NCBI GenBank assembly: GCA_023422485.1
Contig: JAGTAM010000706.1
Span: 1-17,749 of the forward strand
Length of the DNA: 17,749 nucleotides
DNA from: Pseudomonadota bacterium
GTDB taxonomy: Bacteria > Pseudomonadota > Alphaproteobacteria > Rhizobiales > Beijerinckiaceae
Direction: 5' to 3'
Shown here in pieces: positions 7,611 through 16,079 of the stretch. The stretch's first letter is position 1. The number at the start of each line of letters is the position of its first letter. Under the pieces are notes generated by a model. That model did no database searches. It saw only the letters and a list, made by a program, of their open reading frames with translations, and was not told where the DNA came from. The translations under genes and the position numbers were made by a program.

Positions 7611-7631
7611 GGCGGAGGCAGAGCCTCCGCC
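7611..7631 (-). terminator. Hairpin terminator downstream of mcmA
   Basis: Two perfectly complementary nine-base arms, GGCGGAGGC (7611-7619) and GCCTCCGCC (7623-7631), enclose a three-base loop, starting 15 bases past the mcmA stop. In the direction of mcmA transcription the stem is followed by GTTCCTCAACC, not a T-run. It is therefore a strong hairpin that may stop or pause polymerase or protect the 3' end, rather than a textbook intrinsic terminator. Confidence 0.55.
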
Positions 7632-7646
7632 TGGACTTGGAAAGGG

Positions 7647-9812
7647 CTATTCAGCGGCCTGCCGCTCGCCGTAGCCGAGGCGCCCGTTGAGTTCGCCGAG
7701 AAGCTTCACGGCCGCTTCCGCGATCACCGTGCCCGGCGGGAAGATCGCCGAGGCGCCCGCGGCGTAGAGCGCGTCGTAATCGCCTGGCGGGATCACGCCG
7801 CCGACCACGATCATCACGTCGTCGCGCCCTTCCGCCTTCAGCGCCGCCTTCAGTTCCGGCACCAGCGTCAGGTGGCCCGCCGCCAGCGAGGAGACGCCGA
7901 CGATGTGCACGTCGTTCTCGACCGCTTGGCGTGCCGCCTCGTCGGGCGTGGCGAAGAGCGGCCCGATATCGACGTCGAAGCCGAGATCGGCGAAGGCCGA
8001 GGCGATCACCTTCTGGCCGCGGTCGTGCCCGTCCTGGCCCATCTTGGCGACCAGGATGCGCGGACGCCGCCCGTCATTCTCCTCGAAAGCCTCGACGAGG
8101 CCGCGGACCTTCTCCACCACCGGCGACATGCCGCCCACCTCCCGCTTGTAGACGCCCGAGATCGAGCGGATCTCGGCGCGGTGACGGCCCCAGGCCTTCT
8201 CCAGCGCCTCGGAGATCTCGCCGACCGTGGCCTTGGCCCGCGCCGCGTTCACCGCCAGTTCGAGCAGGTTGCCCTCGCCATCGGCCGCTTTCGTCAAGGC
8301 GGCGAGCGCCGCATCGACGTCGGCCTGGTTGCGCTCGGCGCGCAGGCGCTTGAGCTTATCGATCTGCTTGGCGCGCACGTCGGCGTTGTCGACCCGCAGC
8401 AGGTCGATCTTCATCTCGTCGTCGGGCTTGTACTTGTTGATGCCGACGATCGTCTGCCGGCCGGAATCGATCCGCGCCTGGGCCCGCGCCGCCGCCTCCT
8501 CGATGCGCAGCTTCGGGATGCCGGCCTCGATGGCCTTGGCCATGCCGCCGAGCGCCTCGACCTCGCGGATATGCTCCCAGGCGCGCGCGGCGATGTCGTG
8601 GGTCAGGCGCTCGACATAGTAGGAGCCGCCCCACGGGTCGATGATCCGCGTCGTGCCGCTCTCCTGCTGCAGGAAGAGCTGGGTGTTGCGGGCGATGCGG
8701 GCCGAGAAGTCGGTCGGCAGCGCCAGCGCTTCGTCGAGCGCGTTGGTGTGGAGCGACTGCGTCCCGCCTTGCGTCGCCGCCATCGCCTCGATGCAGGTGC
8801 GGGTGACGTTGTTGAACACGTCCTGCGCGGTGAGCGACCATCCGCTCGTCTGCGAATGGGTGCGCAGCGGCAGCGACTTGTCGGACTTCGGCTCGAACTC
8901 CTTGACGAGCTTCGCCCAGATCAGGCGCGCGGCCCGCATCTTGGCGATCTCCATGAAGAAGTTCATCCCGATCGCCCAGAAGAACGACAGGCGCGGGGCG
9001 AACTGGTCGATGGTGAGGCCGGCGGCCAGACCTGCCTTGATGTACTCGACGCCGTCGGCGAGCGTGTAGGCGAGCTCCAGATCCTGCGTCGCCCCGGCTT
9101 CCTGCATGTGGTAGCCGGAGATCGAGATCGAATTGAATTTCGGCATGTTCTTCGAGGTATAGCCGAAGATGTCCGAGATGATCCGCATCGATCCCTTGGG
9201 GGGATAGATGTAGGTGTTACGGACCATGAATTCTTTCAGGATGTCGTTCTGGATCGTTCCGGCGAGTTTTTCGGGCGGCACGCCCTGCTCCTCGGCCGCG
9301 ACGATGTAGAGGGCGAGCACGGGCAGCACTGCGCCGTTCATCGTCATCGACACCGTCATCTCGTCGAGCGGGATGCCCGAGAAGAGGGTTCGCATGTCGT
9401 AGATCGAGTCGATCGCGACACCCGCCATGCCGACATCGCCCGACACGCGCGGGTGGTCGGAATCGTAGCCGCGGTGGGTGGCGAGGTCGAAGGCGACCGA
9501 GAGGCCCTTCTGGCCGGCCGCGAGGTTGCGCCGGTAGAAGGCGTTCGAATCCTCCGCCGTGGAGAAGCCGGCATATTGCCGGATGGTCCAGGGCTGGGTG
9601 ACGTACATCGCCGGATAGGGCCCGCGCAGGTAGGGCGGCAGGCCGGGGAACGAGTCGATGCCCTCGCAGCCCTCGCGGTCCTCGGGACCGTAGAACTCCT
9701 TTACCGGAATGCCCTCGGGCGTCATCCACGGCTCGGAGGCCGGCGGGGGCGGCGCCTTGAAGCCGTCGGCCGCGAAGGCCACTGAGGTGAAATCGGGAAT
9801 CCGGGAGGTCAT
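7647..9812 (-). CDS. mcmA: Methylmalonyl-CoA mutase, large (catalytic) subunit
   Basis: This adenosylcobalamin-dependent enzyme interconverts (R)-methylmalonyl-CoA and succinyl-CoA. In serine-cycle methylotrophs it is part of the ethylmalonyl-CoA pathway that regenerates glyoxylate; elsewhere it serves propionate breakdown. The 721-residue length fits the alpha subunit (E. coli ScpA is 714). The N-terminal substrate-binding barrel has the family segments RGPYPAMYVTQPWTIRQYAG and FSTAEDSNAFYRRNL, SVAFDLATHRGYDSDHPRV, and RTHSQTSGWSL. The C-terminal B12-binding domain carries the base-off DxHxxG motif as DGHDRG near residue 595, with LAAGH further on. The ATG at 9812 has an AGGAAA ribosome site about nine bases upstream and overlaps the previous stop as ATGA. 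No small-subunit (mcmB) or meaB gene adjoins it. The stop is TAG. Confidence 0.97.
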   Translation of the reverse strand: MTSRIPDFTSVAFAADGFKAPPPPASEPWMTPEGIPVKEFYGPEDREGCEGIDSFPGLPPYLRGPYPAMYVTQPWTIRQYAGFSTAEDSNAFYRRNLAAGQKGLSVAFDLATHRGYDSDHPRVSGDVGMAGVAIDSIYDMRTLFSGIPLDEMTVSMTMNGAVLPVLALYIVAAEEQGVPPEKLAGTIQNDILKEFMVRNTYIYPPKGSMRIISDIFGYTSKNMPKFNSISISGYHMQEAGATQDLELAYTLADGVEYIKAGLAAGLTIDQFAPRLSFFWAIGMNFFMEIAKMRAARLIWAKLVKEFEPKSDKSLPLRTHSQTSGWSLTAQDVFNNVTRTCIEAMAATQGGTQSLHTNALDEALALPTDFSARIARNTQLFLQQESGTTRIIDPWGGSYYVERLTHDIAARAWEHIREVEALGGMAKAIEAGIPKLRIEEAAARAQARIDSGRQTIVGINKYKPDDEMKIDLLRVDNADVRAKQIDKLKRLRAERNQADVDAALAALTKAADGEGNLLELAVNAARAKATVGEISEALEKAWGRHRAEIRSISGVYKREVGGMSPVVEKVRGLVEAFEENDGRRPRILVAKMGQDGHDRGQKVIASAFADLGFDVDIGPLFATPDEAARQAVENDVHIVGVSSLAAGHLTLVPELKAALKAEGRDDVMIVVGGVIPPGDYDALYAAGASAIFPPGTVIAEAAVKLLGELNGRLGYGERQAAE

Positions 9813-10438
9813 GACGCGTGTTTCCTGGCCTCAGCCTCGGGGTCCGAAGCTGTCGTGGTTTCTTGAAGTTTTTTTTGAGCATTATAGGCGTGGCGCCAAA
9901 GGCGGCTACTGTCAAAAAGGCCGGCTTCAGCGGCTCCGCTTCCGCCCGCTCGCCCTCCCGGCCGTCGCCGTGGCGTGACGTCCCTGGCATCCCAGCGGAC
10001 GCTCGGGGCCGCACCGGAGGGGGCGGCGAGCCAGGATCGCCGCTGGGCGATCAGGTGCTTCAGGCGCCGCGCCCGCGCCTCCTTCCGTCCGCACTCGCAG
10101 GGCCAGTCGCAGTCGAAGCTGTGCGGTCCGCCCTCGCCGCTGAACAGGCTGAGCAGTGCCAGCACGATCCCGACCAAGCCGATGATGCCGATGACCAGCG
10201 TCGGCCATGCCAGTCCGAGGCCGACGGCCACCGCGATCGCAACCTTTCCGGCCAGCGTTCCGACGAGCTTCAGCTTGACCAGCGCGCCGAGGGTCGCCGC
10301 CGCACCGGCCGTGCCGCGCAGCGCCCGCAGAACCCGTCGGCGGACCCGCTTTCGTCCCGCGAGTCCTTCCAGCCGGCGCAGTTCGCGCTCCATGCGGCGG
10401 CGCGTAAGCGCACGATCCTCCACGGTGTCCGCCTGCAC
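9809..10438 (-). CDS. Unknown membrane protein with a C-x3-C-x-C cluster, coupled to mcmA
   Basis: I do not recognise this 209-residue protein. The GTG at 10438 is preceded by a very purine-rich site (GGGGGAGGGG); an internal ATG at 10393 is an alternative. The N-terminus is strongly basic (LEGLAGRKRVRRRVLRALRG). It is followed by two hydrophobic segments, at about 56-75 and 79-99, the second rich in isoleucine and leucine. Then comes a soluble stretch with three close cysteines, C110, C114 and C116 (DCDWPCECGRKEARARR), which could bind a metal. The last 65 residues are low in hydrophobicity and look less protein-like, and DNA there contains promoter-like hexamers. The true gene may thus be shorter or frameshifted at its end. 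As drawn, the stop overlaps the mcmA start (ATGA). A functional tie to mcmA is only inferred. Confidence 0.55.
   Translation of the reverse strand: MQADTVEDRALTRRRMERELRRLEGLAGRKRVRRRVLRALRGTAGAAATLGALVKLKLVGTLAGKVAIAVAVGLGLAWPTLVIGIIGLVGIVLALLSLFSGEGGPHSFDCDWPCECGRKEARARRLKHLIAQRRSWLAAPSGAAPSVRWDARDVTPRRRPGGRAGGSGAAEAGLFDSSRLWRHAYNAQKKLQETTTASDPEAEARKHAS
9881..9915 (-). promoter_or_regulatory. Promoter-like hexamers upstream of mcmA
   Basis: On the minus strand a perfect TTGACA (9910-9915) and a perfect TATAAT (9881-9886) occur in the right order about 70-100 bases before the mcmA ATG. The spacer is 23 bases, longer than the 16-18 of ordinary sigma-70 promoters. No better -35 is seen at 16-18 bases. 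Such AT-rich consensus matches are rare in this DNA, so a role in mcmA expression is plausible, perhaps with an activator. Confidence 0.35.
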
Positions 10439-10559
10439 GCCCCCTCCCCCTTGTCCTTACGGCGAATGTGCTTCGACGCGCCGGTGAACGTCAAACCGAC
10501 GCTTTCCTCCGATCCGCTGGGTACGCGATACGGGCAGCGAACGGAGCTGGGCGGGTAGG

Positions 10560-11492
10560 ATGAGGTTCGTGCGAAGGAAGACGCCGAGCGCGGCGCGCAA
10601 CTGGCCGTTCTTGGCCGGCTTCGTCGAGGCCGAGCGCCGGCTCGGCGCCCGGGCGCAGGCGCACGGACGCTTGACCGCCTTCGCCTACGAATTCCTGCGC
10701 TTCGGGGTGAAGCAGGGCTGGGCCTGCCTGTTCGGCGGTCTGATCTGCGCGCTCCTGATCGGAACGCACCTGTTCTACCCGGCCGACGCGCCGCTCTCGC
10801 GCTACGACTTCCTGACGCTCGCAGCGGTGCTGATCCAGGTGGCGCTGCTGGCGCTCGGCATGGAGACCTGGGAGGAGGCCAAGGTCATCGCGATCTACCA
10901 CGTCGTCGGCACGGCGATGGAGATCTTCAAGACCGGCGTCGGCTCGTGGATCTATCCGGAGGCGAGCTGGCTCCGGATCATGGGCGTGCCGCTGTTCACG
11001 GGCTTCATGTATGCCAGCATCGGCTCGTATATCGCCCGCGTCTGGCGTCTGTTCGATTTTCGCTTCACGCGGCACCCGCCGCTGGCCCTCACGCTGCCGC
11101 TGGCGGGGGCGATCTACGTCAACTTCTTCAGCCACCACTACATCGCGGATTTACGCTTGGTGCTGTTCATCGCGACCGGCGTGCTGTTCGGCACCACCGT
11201 CGTGCATTTCAAGGTCTGGCAGGTGCATCGTCAGATGCCGCTGCTGCTCGGCTTCGTCCTCGTGTCGCTCTTCATCTGGCTCGCCGAGAACATCGGCACG
11301 GCGTCCCGCGTCTGGCTCTACCCGAACCAGGCGGCCGGCTGGTCGCCGGTCTCGGCGGCCAAGCTCGGCTCGTGGTTCCTGCTGATGATCGTGTCCTACG
11401 TGCTGGTCACGCTGGTGAACCGGCCGGAGGCGTGCCCCGAGGTTGCACCCGTGCGGCCCACCGATCGGGCGCAGCCGCGACCTACGCACTGA
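10560..11492 (+). CDS. DUF817 family integral membrane protein
   Basis: This 310-residue polytopic membrane protein belongs to the uncharacterised DUF817 family (B. subtilis YoaT is a member). The diagnostic core is visible at about 97-160: LALGMETWEEAKVIAIYHVV, then GTAMEIFKTGVGSWIYPE and GVPLFTGFMYASIGSYIARVW. A second conserved part has INFFSHHY-like YVNFFSHHYIADLR and WLAENIGTASRVWLYPNQ. I count about eight membrane helices between residues 50 and 295. The N-terminal 45 residues are basic and soluble. The ATG follows GGGTAGG, a weak ribosome site, with a GGAG farther upstream. The biochemical function of the family is unknown to me. It diverges from the mcmA-linked gene and converges on a small minus-strand gene eight bases beyond its stop. 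Confidence 0.88.
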   Translation: MRFVRRKTPSAARNWPFLAGFVEAERRLGARAQAHGRLTAFAYEFLRFGVKQGWACLFGGLICALLIGTHLFYPADAPLSRYDFLTLAAVLIQVALLALGMETWEEAKVIAIYHVVGTAMEIFKTGVGSWIYPEASWLRIMGVPLFTGFMYASIGSYIARVWRLFDFRFTRHPPLALTLPLAGAIYVNFFSHHYIADLRLVLFIATGVLFGTTVVHFKVWQVHRQMPLLLGFVLVSLFIWLAENIGTASRVWLYPNQAAGWSPVSAAKLGSWFLLMIVSYVLVTLVNRPEACPEVAPVRPTDRAQPRPTH

Positions 11493-11500
11493 GGCCGCGA

Positions 11501-11716
11501 TCAGTTGACGTAGGTGCGGATCCAGTTCGGGGAGAGGATCTCGCCCTCTTCCGTGATGATCCAGGGCTGCTTCGAGGGATCGCCCAGAGCACCCTTCGCG
11601 GCGGCGAGCGCCTCGCGCAGGGTGGCGTAGCGCTCGGGCTGGGCCAGCGGCGAGGAGGCGGGCAGCGTGCGCCAGATGTTGAGGTCGGCAGGACGTTCGA
11701 GAGCTTCGGTTTCCAT
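11501..11716 (-). CDS. Small conserved-looking soluble protein of unknown function
   Basis: The open frame reaches 11842, but the best start is the ATG at 11716 (METEALERP), which has AGGAAG 8-13 bases upstream; this gives 71 residues. The protein is acidic to neutral, with no membrane helix or cysteines. It has a helical YATLREALAAAKGAL segment followed by PWIITEEGEILSPNWIR, which suggests a small alpha/beta fold ending in a beta hairpin. I do not recognise the family or its function. The gene is convergent with the DUF817 gene, with only eight bases between the two stop codons and no room for a separate terminator. Confidence 0.65.
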   Translation of the reverse strand: METEALERPADLNIWRTLPASSPLAQPERYATLREALAAAKGALGDPSKQPWIITEEGEILSPNWIRTYVN

Positions 11717-12298
11717 CTCTGGTTCTTCCTGTGCGAACCGTATCCGTCCGTTGAAGGACGCCGCGACGACTGAGACCGTCGGGACGGTATGTTCAAAGTT
11801 TCTAGGGCGATCGGAGCATCTCTGGGGCGGCTTTGCGATCAATTCGAGTGCTCGACAGCCAATCAGTCACCGTTTCGTCGCAGTTCCTCACCTGAACTTT
11901 GCCTTGGTTTCGCCAAGAATTGGTCCAGGCCCGCCCACGGACGCCTTCATCAGTAAGATGACACTGCGTACGAAACAGTATGCAATTGGTTACTCTCGGG
12001 TGTCAGGCTTGGCCGTGCGATGTCGCACCCAGCCTGCCTGTGCGGGAAAGCGGGGATTTGTTGACCGGAGGCCACACCGGACACAGCTAAGTCTCATTTC
12101 TCGAGGTTCCGCGATCGCCGTCGCCATCGTCTGCATATCGGGGATCGTAGTCGATCGAGTCTGAACGCTGCCCGTACCGCCGACGCGGGGCGCGCGGTGT
12201 ATGGACGCGCGCGGGCCGATCGAGGCAAAGGCGTAGCAAGGGCTTGGCGAAGCCTTGGGCCACGCTCGGGTGCGACAGGGTCAAGGTTGGGGTTGTTG
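11717..12298. other. Long non-coding gap upstream of htrA
   Basis: This 582-base region has no credible gene: its open frames give low-complexity, arginine- or serine-rich translations without family resemblance. Base composition from about 11790 to 12010 is clearly less GC-rich than the flanking genes. It contains short inverted repeats: ACCGTC-GG-GACGGT (11775-11788), CTTGG/CCAAG (11903-11917) and GTGCGA-TG-TCGCAC (12015-12028). Two possible leader hairpins lie just before htrA (12191-12211 and 12239-12256). A small RNA or a decayed gene is possible, but nothing here proves either. No tRNA cloverleaf is visible. Confidence 0.5.
12191..12256 (+). promoter_or_regulatory. Possible 5' leader hairpins of htrA
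   Basis: Two inverted repeats precede the protease gene: CGCGCG (12191-12196) with CGCGCG (12206-12211) around nine bases, and AGGGCTT (12239-12245) with AAGCCTT (12250-12256) around GGCG, with one mismatch. They end about 40 bases before the start codon. If transcribed they could fold in the leader and affect stability or translation; that is inference. Confidence 0.25.
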
Positions 12299-13444
<1,146 letters not shown>

Positions 13445-13513
13445 TGAGGGTCACCGGGCCCCTGCACCGGATGAGCGCTTTACCCGCGGGCCGAACCGGC
13501 CGATGAGCGAGGA

Positions 13514-14209
13514 ATGCTCCTCGCCCTCGGCCTTCTGGCGCTCATCGGATTCTGGTGGCTCGGCCGCCGCAACGGGCGCCTGCCCTTCGGCCTGACGCCC
13601 CGGCTGCTCGCCGGCTACGCTCTGCTGGCGACGGCCTTCGTTCTGTCGCTGCGCGGCAGCTTCATCCTCGCCCTGCTGCTCGGCGCCGGGGGCGTCTGGC
13701 TGGCGGAGGGCGAGGCCGGCGTGATCCGCCGCGTCCGCGCGTGGCGCGGCTATCGGGAACCGCAAGCGGTGCGCGCGGCCTCCCTCGAACTCGACATCCG
13801 CGCCGACGGCGTGCCCCTGGACGGGACCCTGTTCGTCGGCCCCTTCGCCGGGCGCCGCCTTTCGGCGGTGCCGACGGAGGCGCTGATCGAGCTGACGATC
13901 CTTTTGCGCCCCCACGATCCCGAGGGCACGCGCCTGCTAGAGGCGTATCTCGACCGCCGGCAGTCCGGCTGGCGTGTAGACGCTGATAGCGACCGAGACC
14001 CGCGGCCGGGCGGCCCGGCGAAGCCAGGGACGATGACGGAGGAGGAGGCCTATCAGGTCCTGGGGCTTGAGCGCGGGGCGTCCCTGGAGGAGGTCCGCGC
14101 GACTCATCGGGCGCTGATGAAGCGGCTGCATCCCGACCAGGGCGGCAGCGTCGAGCGGGCGGCGCGGGTGAACGCGGCGCGTGACAGACTGGTGAACCGA
14201 CATCGCTAG
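13514..14209 (+). CDS. Membrane J-domain protein, Tim14/Pam18-like architecture
   Basis: This 231-residue protein has two or three N-terminal membrane helices (about 1-16, 31-46 and 49-64). A soluble middle part of unknown type follows (about 80-155, LELDIRADGVPLDGTLFVGP...). A linker leads to a compact C-terminal J domain (173-231). The J domain carries HPD at 206-208, the residues that stimulate DnaK ATPase, within LMKRLHPDQGGS. Ending the protein with a short J domain and having GGS after HPD recalls mitochondrial Tim14/Pam18 and related bacterial membrane J-proteins. It should recruit DnaK to the inner membrane. The ATG at 13514 has GAGG almost touching it, so the true start is not fixed. 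It follows the HtrA-like gene and is probably in the same transcript. Confidence 0.85.
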   Translation: MLLALGLLALIGFWWLGRRNGRLPFGLTPRLLAGYALLATAFVLSLRGSFILALLLGAGGVWLAEGEAGVIRRVRAWRGYREPQAVRAASLELDIRADGVPLDGTLFVGPFAGRRLSAVPTEALIELTILLRPHDPEGTRLLEAYLDRRQSGWRVDADSDRDPRPGGPAKPGTMTEEEAYQVLGLERGASLEEVRATHRALMKRLHPDQGGSVERAARVNAARDRLVNRHR

Positions 14210-14483
14210 AACTCCACGCGCGTTGTCAGGGTCTTTGACGCGAACGAATTGGGGGCCGCTTGGCACGGCTCGTATGGGAGTGACGGCCCGCCGAACAAGG
14301 CAGGCGCCGGACCGTACGGTATCGGGTTGATCGCTCCCGTTTTCGCCACACTCCGTCATCGCGAGCGTGAGCGAAGCGCTTCAGGGTGCGACCTCTCCGG
14401 AATGCTCCCCGCCCTGGATTGCCTCGGCTTCGCTTCGCAATGGCGGGGAAGAAGTCGGCGCGATCGAGAGGATCGACGAAAAA
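14210..14483. other. Intergenic region between convergent J-protein and carboxypeptidase genes
   Basis: This 274-base region separates two genes that end towards each other. It holds a perfect ten-base palindrome ACCGTACGGT (14311-14320) and a large imperfect inverted repeat (14354-14446). I see no gene in it. The large hairpin is well placed to end transcription from either side. Confidence 0.5.
14354..14446. repeat. Imperfect palindromic intergenic repeat element
   Basis: The left arm (14354-14386, beginning CGTCATCGCGAGCG and ending CTTCAGGG) is the imperfect reverse complement of the right arm (14412-14446, beginning CCCTGGATTGCC and ending CGCAATGGCGG), with a loop of about 25 bases. 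The wording (CATCGCGAGCG...GAAGCG...CAGGG) matches my memory of a dispersed palindromic family found between genes in Methylobacterium and relatives. Only one copy is in this window, so its repeated nature is not shown here. It may act as a bidirectional terminator or a 3'-end stabiliser. Confidence 0.65.
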
Positions 14484-15968
14484 TCAGCTCCGGGTGGCGA
14501 AGCAATTGAAGCCGTTCTTCTTCAGCGCGGCGCAGGCATCCTGCGCCGTGCTCTGCTCGGAGAATCCCGAGAAGCGGGCGCGGTAGAGCGTGGTGCCGCC
14601 GTGCGTCACGCGCACGGTGTAGGGCGCGGCCTTGGACAGCATGCCGGTGCGGCTGCGGGCGTCGGCGAGGATCGACTTGGCCTTGTCCTCGTCATCCATG
14701 GCGCCGAGCTGGATCACCCAGGGGCTTGGCGTGACGGGCTTGGCGCTGTCGCCGCGGGCGTCCTTCGGCGGGCCCTCGGCGCGGGAGGCGACGCCCTCCA
14801 CGGCGGGAAGGCGGGCGGTGGTCTTGCCCCCCACGCTCGGGAACGGCGCCTGGCTCGCCGAGCCGGCATAGGCCTGGGCGGCGCCCGGCAGCGCCTGGAG
14901 GCCGGCGCGGCGCGATCCCGGCGTCGTCGTGGACGGGCGGATGTCGAGGGGCGCGGTGCTCGTGGAACTCGTCGTCTCGATGCCGTCGTCGTCCGCCGAG
15001 GCGAGGACGGTGCGGGTGCGGGACTCGGCCTCGGCAACGACCGCCGGGCGGCCGCGCTCGGCCACCTCGACCACGGGCGCCGTCTGGCGGGCGCCGGCAT
15101 AGGCGCGGGGCAGGTTGGCGCGCACGAGGTCGGCCATGATCCGGTCGCGGCTCGCGCCCGACTTTCCGCCGAGCACGATCGCCACGATCTGACGGTCGCC
15201 GAGCTTGGCTGCGGTCATCAGGTTGAAGCCGGAATCGCGGGTGTAACCGGTCTTGATGCCGTCCACGCCCTCGACGGTGCCGAGCAGGCGGTTGTGGTTG
15301 CCGATCACGCGGCCGCGGAAGGCGAAGGAGCGGGTCTGGAAGTAGCGGTACTGACGCGGGAAGCGGTCCTGAATGGCGCGGGCCAGGATGGAGAGGTCGT
15401 GGGCGGTGGTGATCTGATCCGGGTCGGGCAGGCCCGAGGCGTTGGCGAAGTTGGTGCGGCTCATGCCGAGCGCCTTGGCCTTGCGAGTCATCATCTCGGC
15501 AAACCGCGGCTCGGAGCCGGCGATGTTCTCGCCGATGGCGCAGGCCACGTCGTTGGCCGACTTCGTGACCAGCGCCTTGATCGCCTCCTCGACCGTCACG
15601 GTCGATCCGGGGCGCAGGCCGAGCTTCGACGGCGCCTGGGCGGCGGCTTTGGCCGAGACGGAAAGCGGCGAATCGAGGTCGTAGCGGCCCCGCTCCATCT
15701 GCTCGAACAGCATGTAGAGGGTCATCACCTTGGTGATCGAGGCCGGGTGGCGCAGCGCGTCCTCGTTGACCGCGTGGAGCGTCCGGCCCGACTTCACGTC
15801 GACGACCATGGCGGCGTAGGGCGGGTTGTAGCCGCTCACCGCCTTGCGGGCGTGGCCTCGGCGCTTGGCCTCGGCGGGATCGGCCACCGCGACGAGAAAA
15901 CTCGTCGCCAGGAGCAGCACGGCGACAGCGCGGGACCCCGTGGTGGGCCGGCCTTCTACGCGACGCAT
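14484..15968 (-). CDS. D-alanyl-D-alanine carboxypeptidase (S11/PBP5 family) with C-terminal SPOR domain
   Basis: This periplasmic peptidoglycan enzyme removes the terminal D-alanine from pentapeptide side chains. The frame reaches 16034, but the ATG at 15968 (MRRVEGR) has AAGG eight bases upstream and puts the signal peptide in place (basic start, hydrophobic 14-30, probable cleavage after AEA near 34). It gives 494 residues. All three penicillin-binding motifs are present: SITK at 77-80, SAN at 137-139 and KTG at 239-241. After the catalytic domain comes a long Ala/Thr/Ser-rich linker (about 280-405). A SPOR domain follows (about 412-494, WVIQLGAMDDEDKAKSILAD, ending GFNCFATRS), which binds denuded glycan and usually targets division sites. 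This domain replaces the PBP5 C-terminal membrane-anchoring helix. It diverges from clpS. Confidence 0.93.
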   Translation of the reverse strand: MRRVEGRPTTGSRAVAVLLLATSFLVAVADPAEAKRRGHARKAVSGYNPPYAAMVVDVKSGRTLHAVNEDALRHPASITKVMTLYMLFEQMERGRYDLDSPLSVSAKAAAQAPSKLGLRPGSTVTVEEAIKALVTKSANDVACAIGENIAGSEPRFAEMMTRKAKALGMSRTNFANASGLPDPDQITTAHDLSILARAIQDRFPRQYRYFQTRSFAFRGRVIGNHNRLLGTVEGVDGIKTGYTRDSGFNLMTAAKLGDRQIVAIVLGGKSGASRDRIMADLVRANLPRAYAGARQTAPVVEVAERGRPAVVAEAESRTRTVLASADDDGIETTSSTSTAPLDIRPSTTTPGSRRAGLQALPGAAQAYAGSASQAPFPSVGGKTTARLPAVEGVASRAEGPPKDARGDSAKPVTPSPWVIQLGAMDDEDKAKSILADARSRTGMLSKAAPYTVRVTHGGTTLYRARFSGFSEQSTAQDACAALKKNGFNCFATRS

Positions 15969-16079
15969 CTCGAAACCTTCGCCTCGACAGTCGGGCACTC
16001 CGGCCCGGCTGGCACCCTTCACGGACACCGCCACCGGGTCCGCAATCTCTGGCGAGGACGGTAGGATGAACGCGGTTAC

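Noticed and set aside
6215..7690. 491-codon plus-strand frame across manC
   Set aside because: It is an antisense shadow of a recognised enzyme gene; low-complexity translation.
7566..9785. 739-codon plus-strand frame across mcmA
   Set aside because: It is an antisense shadow typical of high-GC DNA; mcmA on the minus strand has full family motifs.
12061..12092. TTGACC as a -35 element for htrA
   Set aside because: No acceptable -10 hexamer is found 16-18 bases downstream; the only loosely matching bases are 21 or more away.
11667..12164. 165-codon plus-strand frame in the gap before htrA
   Set aside because: It overlaps the small minus-strand gene, lacks a ribosome site, and its translation shows no domain or sustained pattern.
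14367..16064. 565-codon plus-strand frame across the carboxypeptidase gene
   Set aside because: It is an antisense shadow; the minus strand carries SxxK, SxN, KTG and a SPOR domain.
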